This document shows positions 7,416-15,076 of a stretch of 54,014 nucleotides of DNA, piece after piece. This DNA comes from a virus, in IMG/VR virus record IMGVR_UViG_3300025697_000030, positions 1 through 54,014 of that record; one strand, given 5' to 3'. Numbering within the stretch: position 1 is the first letter of the stretch; each line of letters opens with the position of its first letter. The position numbers were made by a program, and so were the translations under genes. The notes under the pieces are model-generated. The model saw nothing but the letters and a program-made list of their open reading frames with translations. It did not search any database and had not been told where the DNA came from.

Positions 7416-7636
7416 AATTCCTATTACAAGGTTGTGGCAATTGGCAGGAGTATTAGTGGGGAGGGAAAAATGAGCACAGTAGAGAAACTGAATTGGCTGT
7501 GGTGGTGGTATCACCAGGAGGACAAGCCGTGAAGCCGAAAACCGACATGGTCTACAAAATAGTACGACGCAAGGGCGGTGAGGAGTGTGTGAAATAGCCT
7601 GGAATAGAATTGAGCAAGCAGAAAAGGAGGTAGAAA
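7416..7636 (+). pseudogene. mosaic of truncated gene remnants between methyltransferase and DUF4326 gene
   Basis: This stretch of about 220 bases contains pieces copied from its neighbours. Bases 7494-7525 repeat 6610-6641 exactly (3' end of the ABA-like gene). Bases about 7575-7630 nearly repeat 8288-8341 and in one frame read REIAWNRIEQAEKEV-like residues, the tail of a methyltransferase. Two tiny open frames remain: 7470-7532 (20 aa, ending LWWWYHQEDKP) and, coupled through GTGA, 7529-7597 (22 aa) behind AGGAGG. They look like leftovers of deletion or recombination rather than functional genes, though translation of either cannot be excluded. Confidence 0.6.
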
Positions 7637-7909
7637 ATTCTTATTACTAAGGTTGTGAATGTAAGGGCAGGGGGATGCGACGTATATATCGGGCGTCCTT
7701 CGATATGGGGGAATCCATTTATTGTTGGCAAACATGGAACACGGGAAGAGGTTATAAAGAAGCATGAGGCGTATTTACGGAAGAATCTTTACTTGATTGC
7801 TAATTTATATAAGCTTGCTGGGAAGCGGATAGGGTGCTATTGTGCCCCTAAGCCTTGTCATGGTGATAATTATATAAAGCTTATACATGAATTTGGATTG
7901 GATTTATAG
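7637..7909 (+). CDS. DUF4326 family protein
   Basis: The sequence carries the family hallmark DVYIGRPSIWGNPF, then HGTREEVI, and the C-terminal Cys/His pair GCYCAPKPCHGDNYIKL. DUF4326 proteins are widespread in phages and of unknown biochemical role; the conserved Cys and His residues suggest metal binding. The first conventional start is GTG 7655, but AGGAGG (7625-7630) lies 24 bases from it and only 6 bases from ATT 7637. The longer frame adds ILITKV ahead of VNVR, and family members usually have such a leading strand, so an AUU start is plausible. Confidence 0.75.
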   Translation: MLITKVVNVRAGGCDVYIGRPSIWGNPFIVGKHGTREEVIKKHEAYLRKNLYLIANLYKLAGKRIGCYCAPKPCHGDNYIKLIHEFGLDL

Positions 7910-7910
7910 T

Positions 7911-8303
7911 ATGGTTATAGAGAAACTGGACCTATCAACCGTGAAAGGCCCGTCGCCCGAACTAGCAGCGGCGGTGGCAATTGCACTGGGGTGGCGCAAA
8001 AAGGGTTGCGTCTGGCTGGAACCGAATGGCGACTCGCGATGTCTGATTTGGACGTCCGCTGATGGAGATGATCGCCACCGTTTCGTATGGCGTCCTGATC
8101 TGGACGACTCGCCCGCTATCCAGCTACGGGAGACGGAGGTGGCGCTGACAGAGCCACAATGGGGCCGATATACAGAGGCGCTGGAAAAGCATGTATGCCA
8201 TAAACATGGAACTTACGATTACTGGATAATCCTACGGTTTCTACGTCAAGCCCCCGCTTGGCTCTGCTGTCGTGAACTGGTGCGAGCGGTGAGGAGTGCG
8301 TGA
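7911..8303 (+). CDS. GC-rich 'phage ABA sandwich'-like protein (130 aa)
   Basis: The opening PSPELAAAVAIALGW and the later FVWRPDLDDSPAIQL are characteristic of the phage ABA sandwich-like accessory family also seen at 6370. Codon use is GC-rich against an AT-rich background. The gene follows the DUF4326 stop by one base. Its 3' end (8288-8303) and the 40 bases after it are nearly repeated at 7575-7630, so the two regions share a duplicated border. Function unknown. Confidence 0.55.
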   Translation: MVIEKLDLSTVKGPSPELAAAVAIALGWRKKGCVWLEPNGDSRCLIWTSADGDDRHRFVWRPDLDDSPAIQLRETEVALTEPQWGRYTEALEKHVCHKHGTYDYWIILRFLRQAPAWLCCRELVRAVRSA

Positions 8304-8347
8304 AATAGCCTGGAATAGAATTGAGTAAGCAGAAAAGGAGGAATAAA

Positions 8348-9028
8348 ATCGGAAGCCTTAAAAAACATCGTGAAAATGTAATTGAATTTAAGAAGAAGGT
8401 TTGCAATAAATATCCCGAATATAAACTTGGTATGTGTCTCGCTAAATTGAAAAATCCCTCAGGAGATGGGCATAGTTTTTGCAAAAGGTTGGCCATCAAA
8501 GGGACATTGCGTTGCAGGCGTCATGGAGGGCTTAGGGCTGGTCGTCCTGTGACTACGGGCCGCTACAGCAAGGATTTCACAGGAACGCTTGGAGAGCGGT
8601 ATGAGGAGTTTCGTAATGATCCTAAATTATTGGATTTAACGGATGAGTTGGCTTCTTTTCGTGCTCTTTTTTCCGAGTTTAAAGGGCGTGGAGACGAGCT
8701 AATGGATATTGGCGTAGATGAAGATGGTAAACTTGTTATAAAAACTGTGATTATAAAAAATCTACAAGAATTATTGAAGAATATTAGCGTAACGGTAGAG
8801 AGAATACATAAAATACAGTCTGGATATTTTTCACCAGAAACATTGCCCATTATTATTAATCAAATTGTTAGTATCTCGGGAGGACTGTTGACTAGGTGCC
8901 CCCATTGTGGTAAAAGTCTTGCTGAAGTGGGGACTAGATTGTTTAATGCCTTACAAAAGATAAGAGTCCCTGGCGCAGAAAGTCTTAAGCTTCCTACGAT
9001 GCCTTCTCAAAAAATATTAAAAGGATAG
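8348..9028 (+). CDS. Cys/HGG-motif phage protein before terminase (possible small terminase-like)
   Basis: The protein carries C-x-A-KLKNPSGDGHSFC, then GTLRCRRHGGLRAGRPVTTGRY, a Cys/His cluster with the 'RC-x-x-HGG' signature common in phage proteins encoded just upstream of the large terminase. The middle is helical and acidic, and a zinc ribbon knuckle CPHCGK lies near the C-terminus. Its position suggests a DNA-recognition or small-terminase role, which is inference. A TTG at 8321 gives nine more residues but lies inside a repeated methyltransferase tail and lacks a ribosome site; ATC 8348 has AGGAGG six bases upstream and is listed here. Confidence 0.5.
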   Translation: MGSLKKHRENVIEFKKKVCNKYPEYKLGMCLAKLKNPSGDGHSFCKRLAIKGTLRCRRHGGLRAGRPVTTGRYSKDFTGTLGERYEEFRNDPKLLDLTDELASFRALFSEFKGRGDELMDIGVDEDGKLVIKTVIIKNLQELLKNISVTVERIHKIQSGYFSPETLPIIINQIVSISGGLLTRCPHCGKSLAEVGTRLFNALQKIRVPGAESLKLPTMPSQKILKG

Positions 9029-9066
9029 AAAGCTTACAGTCTTTTTACGTTTTACATTTTTATATT

Positions 9067-9085
9067 TATTTATGCAACATAAATA
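9067..9085. promoter_or_regulatory. perfect 8-bp inverted repeat in the gap before the sigma gene
   Basis: TATTTATG, a CAA spacer, and CATAAATA form a perfect AT-rich palindrome in the 94-base gap between genes. It could be an operator or a weak hairpin. No convincing -35/-10 pair was seen beside it. Confidence 0.35.
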
Positions 9086-9122
9086 GGCTGTGCATCTCTC
9101 CTTTATAGATAAGGATTATTAT

Positions 9123-9881
9123 ATGGGTAAGAGTGTAAAAGGGAAAGGAACGATTACTAGTGAAATTAGTGGGATATATGATAAATATAGCGGGGGTGAG
9201 ATAAGCAAGGATGAGTTGGGCGAAAGGATTTTTCCTTATCTTGAGAATTTAGCGGCTTATTATTTTCAAAAAGCAATTAAAGATGGTTTTGGTGAAAATG
9301 ATGGCGTTTTTTCTACCATTATTACAAAAGAAGAGATTCTTTCTGATTTAGCTTACAATTTTGTGCGCTCTATAGATAGGTTTGATCCCTCTAAGAATGT
9401 TACATTTGGAACATTTTTTTTCAAGAGAGCTATATTTTCTATATTTAATGTGTATAGGGCCATATTAGGCAGAAGTAAAAATTGTCATGTTTTTAACGCA
9501 TTAGATAACCCTAAGGGGTGCCCTCGATCTTTTTCATTAGATAACCCTAAACCCCATATAACTTTTTTATTTGACAATATTGTTTCAAGAGATAGGACTA
9601 CTTCATATGGGGCCTTTAAATTGGGAAAGGCTGTAGACGCAAGCATGGGGACTACGGTTGTTATTGCTACTGGAAATGTGTTAAGGCGGCTTAAGGATGG
9701 ACATAAATTATGGGGGGGGTGGTTTATATTGCATTATTGTGGAGATGTTACATTGGCTGATATTGCGAGAAAGAATGGTGTAACATTAGCATATATACAT
9801 CAGAAAGTTAAAAGCATAAAAGAAAAAATAAAGATTGAATGTAAGAGATTGGATAGAGAGGGGTCTTTTATAAATGTTTAA
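9123..9881 (+). CDS. phage sigma-70-like transcription factor
   Basis: Residues about 75-110 contain SIDRFDPSKNVTFGTFFFKR (read with the next helix IFSIFNVYRA), which matches sigma region 2.1-2.4, where core polymerase binding and -10 recognition occur. Near the C-terminus, DVTLADIARKNGVTLAYIHQ followed by KVKSIKEKIK is a region 4 helix-turn-helix. The segment between is diverged. Such factors direct host polymerase to late phage promoters, and its place directly before terminase fits. ATG 9123 is used because AAGGA sits 7 bases upstream; a GTG at 9090 has no site. It overlaps the terminase start by 8 bases. Confidence 0.72.
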   Translation: MGKSVKGKGTITSEISGIYDKYSGGEISKDELGERIFPYLENLAAYYFQKAIKDGFGENDGVFSTIITKEEILSDLAYNFVRSIDRFDPSKNVTFGTFFFKRAIFSIFNVYRAILGRSKNCHVFNALDNPKGCPRSFSLDNPKPHITFLFDNIVSRDRTTSYGAFKLGKAVDASMGTTVVIATGNVLRRLKDGHKLWGGWFILHYCGDVTLADIARKNGVTLAYIHQKVKSIKEKIKIECKRLDREGSFINV

Positions 9882-12813
9882 TCCCGGTATGAATGCGTTT
9901 GAAATGGCTAAAAAATGTTTGTGCGAAATAGGCAGACAGGGGGAAGAGTATTTTAGAAGGAAAATAAGCGATCCTCCTTCTCGTTCTTGTTTTAAAGAAT
10001 ATCCCGTTTCCACAAGAGAGTTTTTTAATAAATGGCTTGGAGAACCTTGTTATCCCTTACAGCAGAAAGGAATAGATAATCTTCTTGGAAGAAATCCCCT
10101 TAAGTGGAATATAAGATATAACGAGGGGATACTTTTTTGGGGAAAGGGAGGGGGAAAAGATAGAACGATTGCAAAACTTCTTGCTTATGTTATTTATTGG
10201 TGTATGTGTTTAAAAAATCCACAGAAGTTTTTTGAGAAACAAGGAAAAGATAGTCAAATTGCTTTTGGTAATGTTTCTATCAATAGGGATCAGGCAGCAC
10301 AAGTATTTTTTAGAGAATTTAAAGCTATTCTTCGTAATATTGTTGACCCAAGAACAAAAAATAATTGGTTTGAAGATCATGGGGTGAATTTAAGTGAATC
10401 AAGGGGACACATTCATAAACGCGACATTGAATTTCCAGGAAATCTTGTTGCCTATTCTCTTGATTCTCGGGAATACACAGGAGAGGGGTATAATCTATTA
10501 GTTGTTATTTTTGACGAGATGGGGGGCTTTAGGCCCGAGGATGCCTTCCCTTTGTATGGTGCGTTAAAAGACACACAAACTTCTCGATTTCCATTAACAC
10601 ATAAGAGGGCTTTATTATCATTTCAGCGGAGTCCTACTGATCCGATGAGTATTCGCTACGAGGAAGCTAAAACAGAGCCCAGGACATACAGAATGAGGGC
10701 TTCTACGTGGGAAGTCAATGCGGCTAGAAAAAAAGAAGATTTTTCTGAAGAGTTCCTTAAAAATCCTGAGCAGGCAGAACGTGTTTTTATGTGTAAGGCA
10801 AGGGTAGGAGAAAGAGGATTTTTTAGATACCCACAAGTTATTGCTGGGGGAATAAATAGGCAAAGGCCCAACCCTATTATAGCGGGGTCTTCTCGTATTT
10901 TTGATTTAATGAAATTGAAAATAGACGGGCTTAGACCCGATTTTATTGGTAATCCTAATCTTCAGTATTTTGGGCATTGTGATTTGGGCACTGGTTCTAT
11001 AAAGAAAAAAAGAGGAGGGAAAGAGTCTTTTTCTCCTTCAAACGAAAGAGATTGTGCTGGATTTTGTTTAGGTCATATTGTAAAGACGAAGGTTAGGGCG
11101 TTTAGAAGCGTAGGGGGAGAAAGCAAGTCAATTATTGAAGGAGTTGACCTTTCTAGGTTTAATGGGAAAGAGATGTATGGTGTCTATATTGATATATTTT
11201 TTCAATTGACCGTAAAAGAAGGGGAAATATTTTTTCCATCTATTATTGATTTTATTGACTATCTACAGAGAATTCGTGGGTTTTATATTAAGAAATTCAC
11301 GTACGATGGATGGCAATGCGTTTTTTCAGATACATATATCCCCCTATTAAGTGGGAGGAAGATTAAAATAAAGGATTTGGTGGGAAACTATGAAGGAAAA
11401 TATGTTTATTCTTATGATATAAAAACGGGGAAGGTTGTTCCGGGAAGGGTAATTGGTGCAAAAAAAACAGGCAGAAAGAGAATTTTAAAGATAACATTAG
11501 ATAATGGTAAATTTATTAAGTGTTCTTGTGGGCATCCTTTTTTAATGAGGAATGGTAGATATAAAAGGGCAAGAGATTTAAAGGTTGGAGATTCTTTAAT
11601 GCCTTTATGTCGGCGTTTTTGGAAAGGTAAAATTAAAGGATACACGGAAGTATATCACCCTGAGAGTCGATATTATGAGATGGTTCATAGCATTGTTGCG
11701 AGAGAAGTTTTACAAGGAAGAAAGAAGAATGAAGTAGTCCATCATAAAAACTTTGTTAAGTGTAATAATAATCCTGATAACTTATGTGTGATGGATAGGA
11801 AAAGCCACATAGGGTTACACGGTAAAAATGTTAGGAAGTTATGGAAGATTCCGTATTATAGAAGATTGTTTATGGACGGGATTAGGAAGGTCTCAAAATG
11901 GAGGAGCAATAATAGAGAATATAAGGATAAGGTAAGGGAGATAATTAAGAGGGTTTGGCAAGGAAGAAGTATAGAAGAAAGGAAGAAACTTTCTCAAAGA
12001 ATTGCTAAGAGTGTAAAGAAATTGTGGGATGATCCCAATTATAGGGAAAAACAGCGAAAAGCCCATTTAGGGAATCCGGGTTTTTGGAAAGGTAAAAATA
12101 GATCGCCTGAAACTTGTGCAAAAATAAGTAAAACGAAAATGGGAGTTAAGCACGGGAAATATAAAAATCATAAAATTGTTTCTATTGAAATGGAGGGGAT
12201 GGAAGATGTTTATGACATTAAGGTAGAGAAATATAATAATTTTGCTTTATCTGCTGGTGTTTTTGTTCATAATTCAAAAAGTGATATTCAGCGTCTTAAG
12301 GCTATGGGGATTAATTCTGAGGTGTTGTCCGTAGATAGAGATGCCGTTGCGTATGATACAATGAAAGGACTAATGTACTTAGGCCTGTTGGATTATTATA
12401 ATAATCTTATTTTTATACGTGAATGTGAGGAATTGGAAAAAATAGAGAGGGGGAACAAATATATTGTTGACCATCCTGCGCGTAGTGTAACCAGGCGAGT
12501 TCAAGAGGGGCGTATATCGGGGTCTAAGGATTTAACCGATTCTTGCGCAGCCACATGTTTTCACTGCATGGAAAGTGCTGGGGTTGAGTTTAGTTTTGGG
12601 ATTCTTAATATGCAACCGTCTGAAACCGATAACCTTTTAAGGGATAGGGACCATAGAGGGGCTGAAAAGTATTATGAAATAGTAAGAGGAAGAGAAGTTC
12701 AAAAAGGGGTTGATACATTGAAACAATTAAGACAAGTCCCATTGGTCCGGTATGGAGAGATTCCCGCACAGGAATTTCCTGAGGTTGATGATGTTCTTAA
12801 TCTAGGGAGGTAG
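9874..12813 (+). CDS. terL: terminase large subunit (TerL) containing an intein
   Basis: This is the packaging motor ATPase/nuclease. The ATPase part has a Walker A-like GKGGGKD near residue 91, which lacks the usual final GK-S/T order, and Walker B LLVVIFDEMGG near 209. The RNase H-like nuclease has HCDLGTG near 368 and KDLTDSCAA near 886. The frame is interrupted after YDGWQ by an in-frame intein (residues 482-800), and resumes with SKSDIQRLKAMGI, so the mature extein is about 660 residues, a normal size. The insertion falls at a highly conserved Gln-Ser of the nuclease domain. The ATG lies at the end of the sigma gene. Confidence 0.92.
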   Translation: MFNPGMNAFEMAKKCLCEIGRQGEEYFRRKISDPPSRSCFKEYPVSTREFFNKWLGEPCYPLQQKGIDNLLGRNPLKWNIRYNEGILFWGKGGGKDRTIAKLLAYVIYWCMCLKNPQKFFEKQGKDSQIAFGNVSINRDQAAQVFFREFKAILRNIVDPRTKNNWFEDHGVNLSESRGHIHKRDIEFPGNLVAYSLDSREYTGEGYNLLVVIFDEMGGFRPEDAFPLYGALKDTQTSRFPLTHKRALLSFQRSPTDPMSIRYEEAKTEPRTYRMRASTWEVNAARKKEDFSEEFLKNPEQAERVFMCKARVGERGFFRYPQVIAGGINRQRPNPIIAGSSRIFDLMKLKIDGLRPDFIGNPNLQYFGHCDLGTGSIKKKRGGKESFSPSNERDCAGFCLGHIVKTKVRAFRSVGGESKSIIEGVDLSRFNGKEMYGVYIDIFFQLTVKEGEIFFPSIIDFIDYLQRIRGFYIKKFTYDGWQCVFSDTYIPLLSGRKIKIKDLVGNYEGKYVYSYDIKTGKVVPGRVIGAKKTGRKRILKITLDNGKFIKCSCGHPFLMRNGRYKRARDLKVGDSLMPLCRRFWKGKIKGYTEVYHPESRYYEMVHSIVAREVLQGRKKNEVVHHKNFVKCNNNPDNLCVMDRKSHIGLHGKNVRKLWKIPYYRRLFMDGIRKVSKWRSNNREYKDKVREIIKRVWQGRSIEERKKLSQRIAKSVKKLWDDPNYREKQRKAHLGNPGFWKGKNRSPETCAKISKTKMGVKHGKYKNHKIVSIEMEGMEDVYDIKVEKYNNFALSAGVFVHNSKSDIQRLKAMGINSEVLSVDRDAVAYDTMKGLMYLGLLDYYNNLIFIRECEELEKIERGNKYIVDHPARSVTRRVQEGRISGSKDLTDSCAATCFHCMESAGVEFSFGILNMQPSETDNLLRDRDHRGAEKYYEIVRGREVQKGVDTLKQLRQVPLVRYGEIPAQEFPEVDDVLNLGR
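11317..12273 (+). mobile_element. intein with HNH homing endonuclease in terL
   Basis: The 319-residue element begins with Cys (CVFSDTYIPLLSGRKIKI, block A) and ends VFVHN before Ser+1, the residues needed for protein splicing. Block B is KCSCGHPFL with its His. The middle holds an HNH nuclease (EVVHHKNFVKCNNNPDNL, then HIGLHG) followed by a basic tail with a NUMOD3-like phrase GFWKGKNRSPETCAKISK. The end region DVYDIKVEKYNNFAL is block F. All required residues look intact, so it is probably active in splicing and possibly in homing. Confidence 0.92.
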
Positions 12814-12817
12814 ATTA

Positions 12818-13027
12818 TTGGATATTGTAAATCTTGTAGATAACAATAAAAAGCCAGCTCATTTGAAAAAGCGGATTACTTTAACCATATTTGATGATGA
12901 TCTTGCAAAACTTATTTGTGATATATCTGAAGCGGTTGAAATAGTAGGAAATAATAACAACGAAGTAGGGATGTCATTGGAGGAATGGAGGGTATGGTTT
13001 TCAGATCATTTAACAAAGGGAGAATAA
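12818..13027 (+). CDS. small hypothetical protein after terminase (69 aa)
   Basis: TTG start with GGGAGG overlapping the terminase stop. The sequence is a short polar leader, then RITLTIFDDDLAKLICDISEAV, a strand and helix, and an acidic end with two Trp residues. Family unknown. The close spacing suggests coupled translation with terL. Confidence 0.5.
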   Translation: MDIVNLVDNNKKPAHLKKRITLTIFDDDLAKLICDISEAVEIVGNNNNEVGMSLEEWRVWFSDHLTKGE

Positions 13028-13028
13028 A

Positions 13029-13205
13029 TTGGGCATTTTAACAGGATTATTTATTACATTTAAAATGTCTTGTTTAATTTATGGTGTATTCGCGTTGGCT
13101 AATATGTTTTATAGGATATATTGGGGGGAAGTATCTACGAGAGGCACCTACAATCTATTAGAGTTAATTATTTATTCAATACTCATAGGAATTGGGATAA
13201 CATAA
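13029..13205 (+). CDS. small two-helix membrane protein (58 aa)
   Basis: A TTG start behind AAAGGGAG opens a 58-residue frame with two hydrophobic stretches, about residues 3-30 and 43-58. It ends at TAA 13203-13205. Size and topology would fit a small holin or accessory membrane protein, but no lysis enzyme was found nearby, so this is only a possibility. Confidence 0.5.
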   Translation: MGILTGLFITFKMSCLIYGVFALANMFYRIYWGEVSTRGTYNLLELIIYSILIGIGIT

Positions 13206-13222
13206 GAAGCAGAGGAGGTTAG

Positions 13223-13624
13223 ATGGATAATAATGAAATAAAAAAAATAAGGAACGCGATAGGTGAGGTGGATGAGCTTAACAAGGCCCTGGGGGTTGCG
13301 ATTGGGGCCTTGGCAGTCAAGTATGGTCCTAAGCTGCTTGCGGGGGCTAAGAAGGCATGGAAGGGGGTTAAGTGGGCTGCTGGGAAGAAGGGGAAACGGG
13401 CGCTAAGAAGGAAGTTGGTACAGAATCCTGTAACGGGTAAATTAATAGCACGTAAGAGACGTTTTAAAAGGAGACATCCTCGTGCATATAGGATTGGAAG
13501 CGGCATTGTTGATTATGCGGCTCTTCATGCTGGGTTTAATGTCGCTGGGAAGGTGGGAAGGAAGATTAAAGGTAGGCGTGAACGAGAACAGGTATATAGA
13601 CAATTAGGCCGAAGAAACAGATAG
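13223..13624 (+). CDS. small highly basic protein (133 aa)
   Basis: AGAGGAGG precedes the ATG. After an acidic N-terminal helix the protein has a Gly/Ala-rich hydrophobic segment (LGVAIGALAVKYGPKLL) and long Lys/Arg-rich runs (KGKRALRRKL, RKRRFKRRHPR). Such composition suits DNA or RNA binding, or an internal head protein. It is the first of several basic proteins here that pair a Gly-rich helix with a poly-basic patch (13644, 14349, 23284, 25530). Function not known. Confidence 0.6.
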   Translation: MDNNEIKKIRNAIGEVDELNKALGVAIGALAVKYGPKLLAGAKKAWKGVKWAAGKKGKRALRRKLVQNPVTGKLIARKRRFKRRHPRAYRIGSGIVDYAALHAGFNVAGKVGRKIKGRREREQVYRQLGRRNR

Positions 13625-13643
13625 TTAGAATAAGGAGAAAGAA

Positions 13644-14345
13644 ATGAGTGAGGTGAGGAATATTCTTGGTGAGATTAGAAGTGCCGTTAAGACCATGAAT
13701 GGGGAGATTCAAAAAGTATCTCCTCGTGTTTTAGGGTTGATGGCAAGGGGAACTAAGCGCAGAAAGCAGATTACAGGGGTTTTAAGGGGGGTGGGCTCTG
13801 CTGCGTTGAATGTTAAAAGAAATGAGGCTGCTGCAAAGACCTATAGAGGCATGGCAAGTGCCGCCAAGACTTCTTCTAAAAGAAGGAAATTTTTAGCTTT
13901 AGCTCGTAAAGCCGAAAAGACGGTGCGAACCGGTAGGAAGGCTAGGATTGGTTCGGCTGCTGCCGGAGTTGGTGCTGTTGCTTATGGTGCTGGTAGGCGC
14001 AGGGGAAGACGGCAGGGAGACGAGTATGAAGGAGAGGAAGAGTATGCTCGTGGAGAAGGGCGGGGGGTTGGTGGTCCTCGTCAGGGCTTAGGTCCTGTTG
14101 CGTACTGTACTTGCCCTAAGTGTGATTATAAAGTGAAGCATACCCCTAATAAACCTTGTCTTGATATGACTTGTCCTAAATGTGGGGCAAAGCTGGTTGG
14201 TACAGAGAAGAAACCTAAAGAGGCGGCTAAAGAAGAGTTTAGCAACCATATTTCTGAGCCTTTAAGAAATGCCAAGTTTGCCGCTGAAGTATTTCAAGAT
14301 AGAGCAAAAAGGGTAGAGAAAATACTTAAGACGATTGAGTCGTAG
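13644..14345 (+). CDS. basic protein with Gly-rich helix, EYE-acidic motif and zinc ribbon
   Basis: The order of parts is: basic helical N-terminus; Ala/Gly-rich hydrophobic helix (IGSAAAGVGAVAYGAG, about residues 101-116); poly-Arg patch RRRGRRQ; acidic DEYEGEEEYARG; then a zinc ribbon with CTCPKC and CPKCGAKL knuckles around residues 153-185; then a helical tail. The helix/poly-basic/EYE order recurs in the proteins at 14349, 23284 and 25530. It is probably a virion or DNA-associated protein, by context only. Confidence 0.6.
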   Translation: MSEVRNILGEIRSAVKTMNGEIQKVSPRVLGLMARGTKRRKQITGVLRGVGSAALNVKRNEAAAKTYRGMASAAKTSSKRRKFLALARKAEKTVRTGRKARIGSAAAGVGAVAYGAGRRRGRRQGDEYEGEEEYARGEGRGVGGPRQGLGPVAYCTCPKCDYKVKHTPNKPCLDMTCPKCGAKLVGTEKKPKEAAKEEFSNHISEPLRNAKFAAEVFQDRAKRVEKILKTIES

Positions 14346-14348
14346 CAC

Positions 14349-14648
14349 ATGGATACTATACAAAAAATTCAAGTTCAGAATTTAAAGAAGGTTGTAGGTC
14401 GCCTTGCAAGACGGGCTACTCTTTTGTCTATAGTTCGTCGTATAGGCCCAAAGGTATATTATACTTCCGGCGGTCTCCTTATTGGGGCTAAGGTAGCCAG
14501 TAATAGGAGAAGGAAAAGGAAGAAGAGGAAATGGGGGGGTGCTCCTTGGCGACATTTTAGTAAGGCTGCACTAATCTCGAAGCGTACGAGTGACTTGGTA
14601 TTCAGTAAGATGATCGGGGAGTATGAAGATGGAACAAGTAGAGTTTGA
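14349..14648 (+). CDS. small basic protein with Gly-rich helix and EYE tail (99 aa)
   Basis: An N-terminal basic helix is followed by YYTSGGLLIGAKVAS, a dense basic run RRRKRKKRK, and a short C-terminal EYEDG. This is the minimal version of the module seen in the previous gene. The ATG lies three bases after the previous stop. The end overlaps the next gene by 20 bases. Confidence 0.55.
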   Translation: MDTIQKIQVQNLKKVVGRLARRATLLSIVRRIGPKVYYTSGGLLIGAKVASNRRRKRKKRKWGGAPWRHFSKAALISKRTSDLVFSKMIGEYEDGTSRV

Positions 14649-14886
14649 TTTTAAAAAGATTGTTAATGCGGGAGAAGTGAAAGAAGGGGATATATTTGCT
14701 ATAAAGACGGAATATCGTTTGCATCCTGAGCAGTGTGTTAATTTTCGTAAATGTTTTGAGGAATGGTTTTCTGGGATGAAGACTTTGATTATTTTTTTTA
14801 AAGTGGGAGAAAGCATAGAACATATCTCTGAAGAAGAAATGAATAAAATGGGGTGGTATAGGAGGGATGATAGGGCAGGTAGCTGA
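14629..14886 (+). CDS. small hypothetical protein (85 aa)
   Basis: ATG 14629 has GGGGAG seven bases upstream and is preferred to the in-frame ATG at 14623, which is too close to it. The sequence looks like a compact alpha/beta fold (GEVKEGDIFAIKTEY, MKTLIIFFKVGESIE) of about the right size for a small phage regulator. No family recognised. Confidence 0.5.
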   Translation: MEQVEFDFKKIVNAGEVKEGDIFAIKTEYRLHPEQCVNFRKCFEEWFSGMKTLIIFFKVGESIEHISEEEMNKMGWYRRDDRAGS

Positions 14887-15076
14887 AATACCCAAGGTTC
14901 TTCATAAAACCATTTATTGCTGTGGAGAATGCCCTTTTTACGGATATGTGCATTTACCTGGATTTCATAGTATAGGTAGTTTTATTGGATGTAGGGAGCG
15001 AAATATGTTTGTAACTGATAGCCAAGCTCCTCCTAAAAAATGTAGGCTACCTAATTTAGAAGATAATAGTGGATAA
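14867..15076 (+). CDS. small Cys-rich protein (69 aa)
   Basis: Behind AGGAGG and overlapping the previous gene by 20 bases. Cysteines occur in CCGEC near residue 18, then at GCRER and KKCRL, compatible with a single zinc site. The fold is unknown. Confidence 0.5.
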   Translation: MIGQVAEIPKVLHKTIYCCGECPFYGYVHLPGFHSIGSFIGCRERNMFVTDSQAPPKKCRLPNLEDNSG

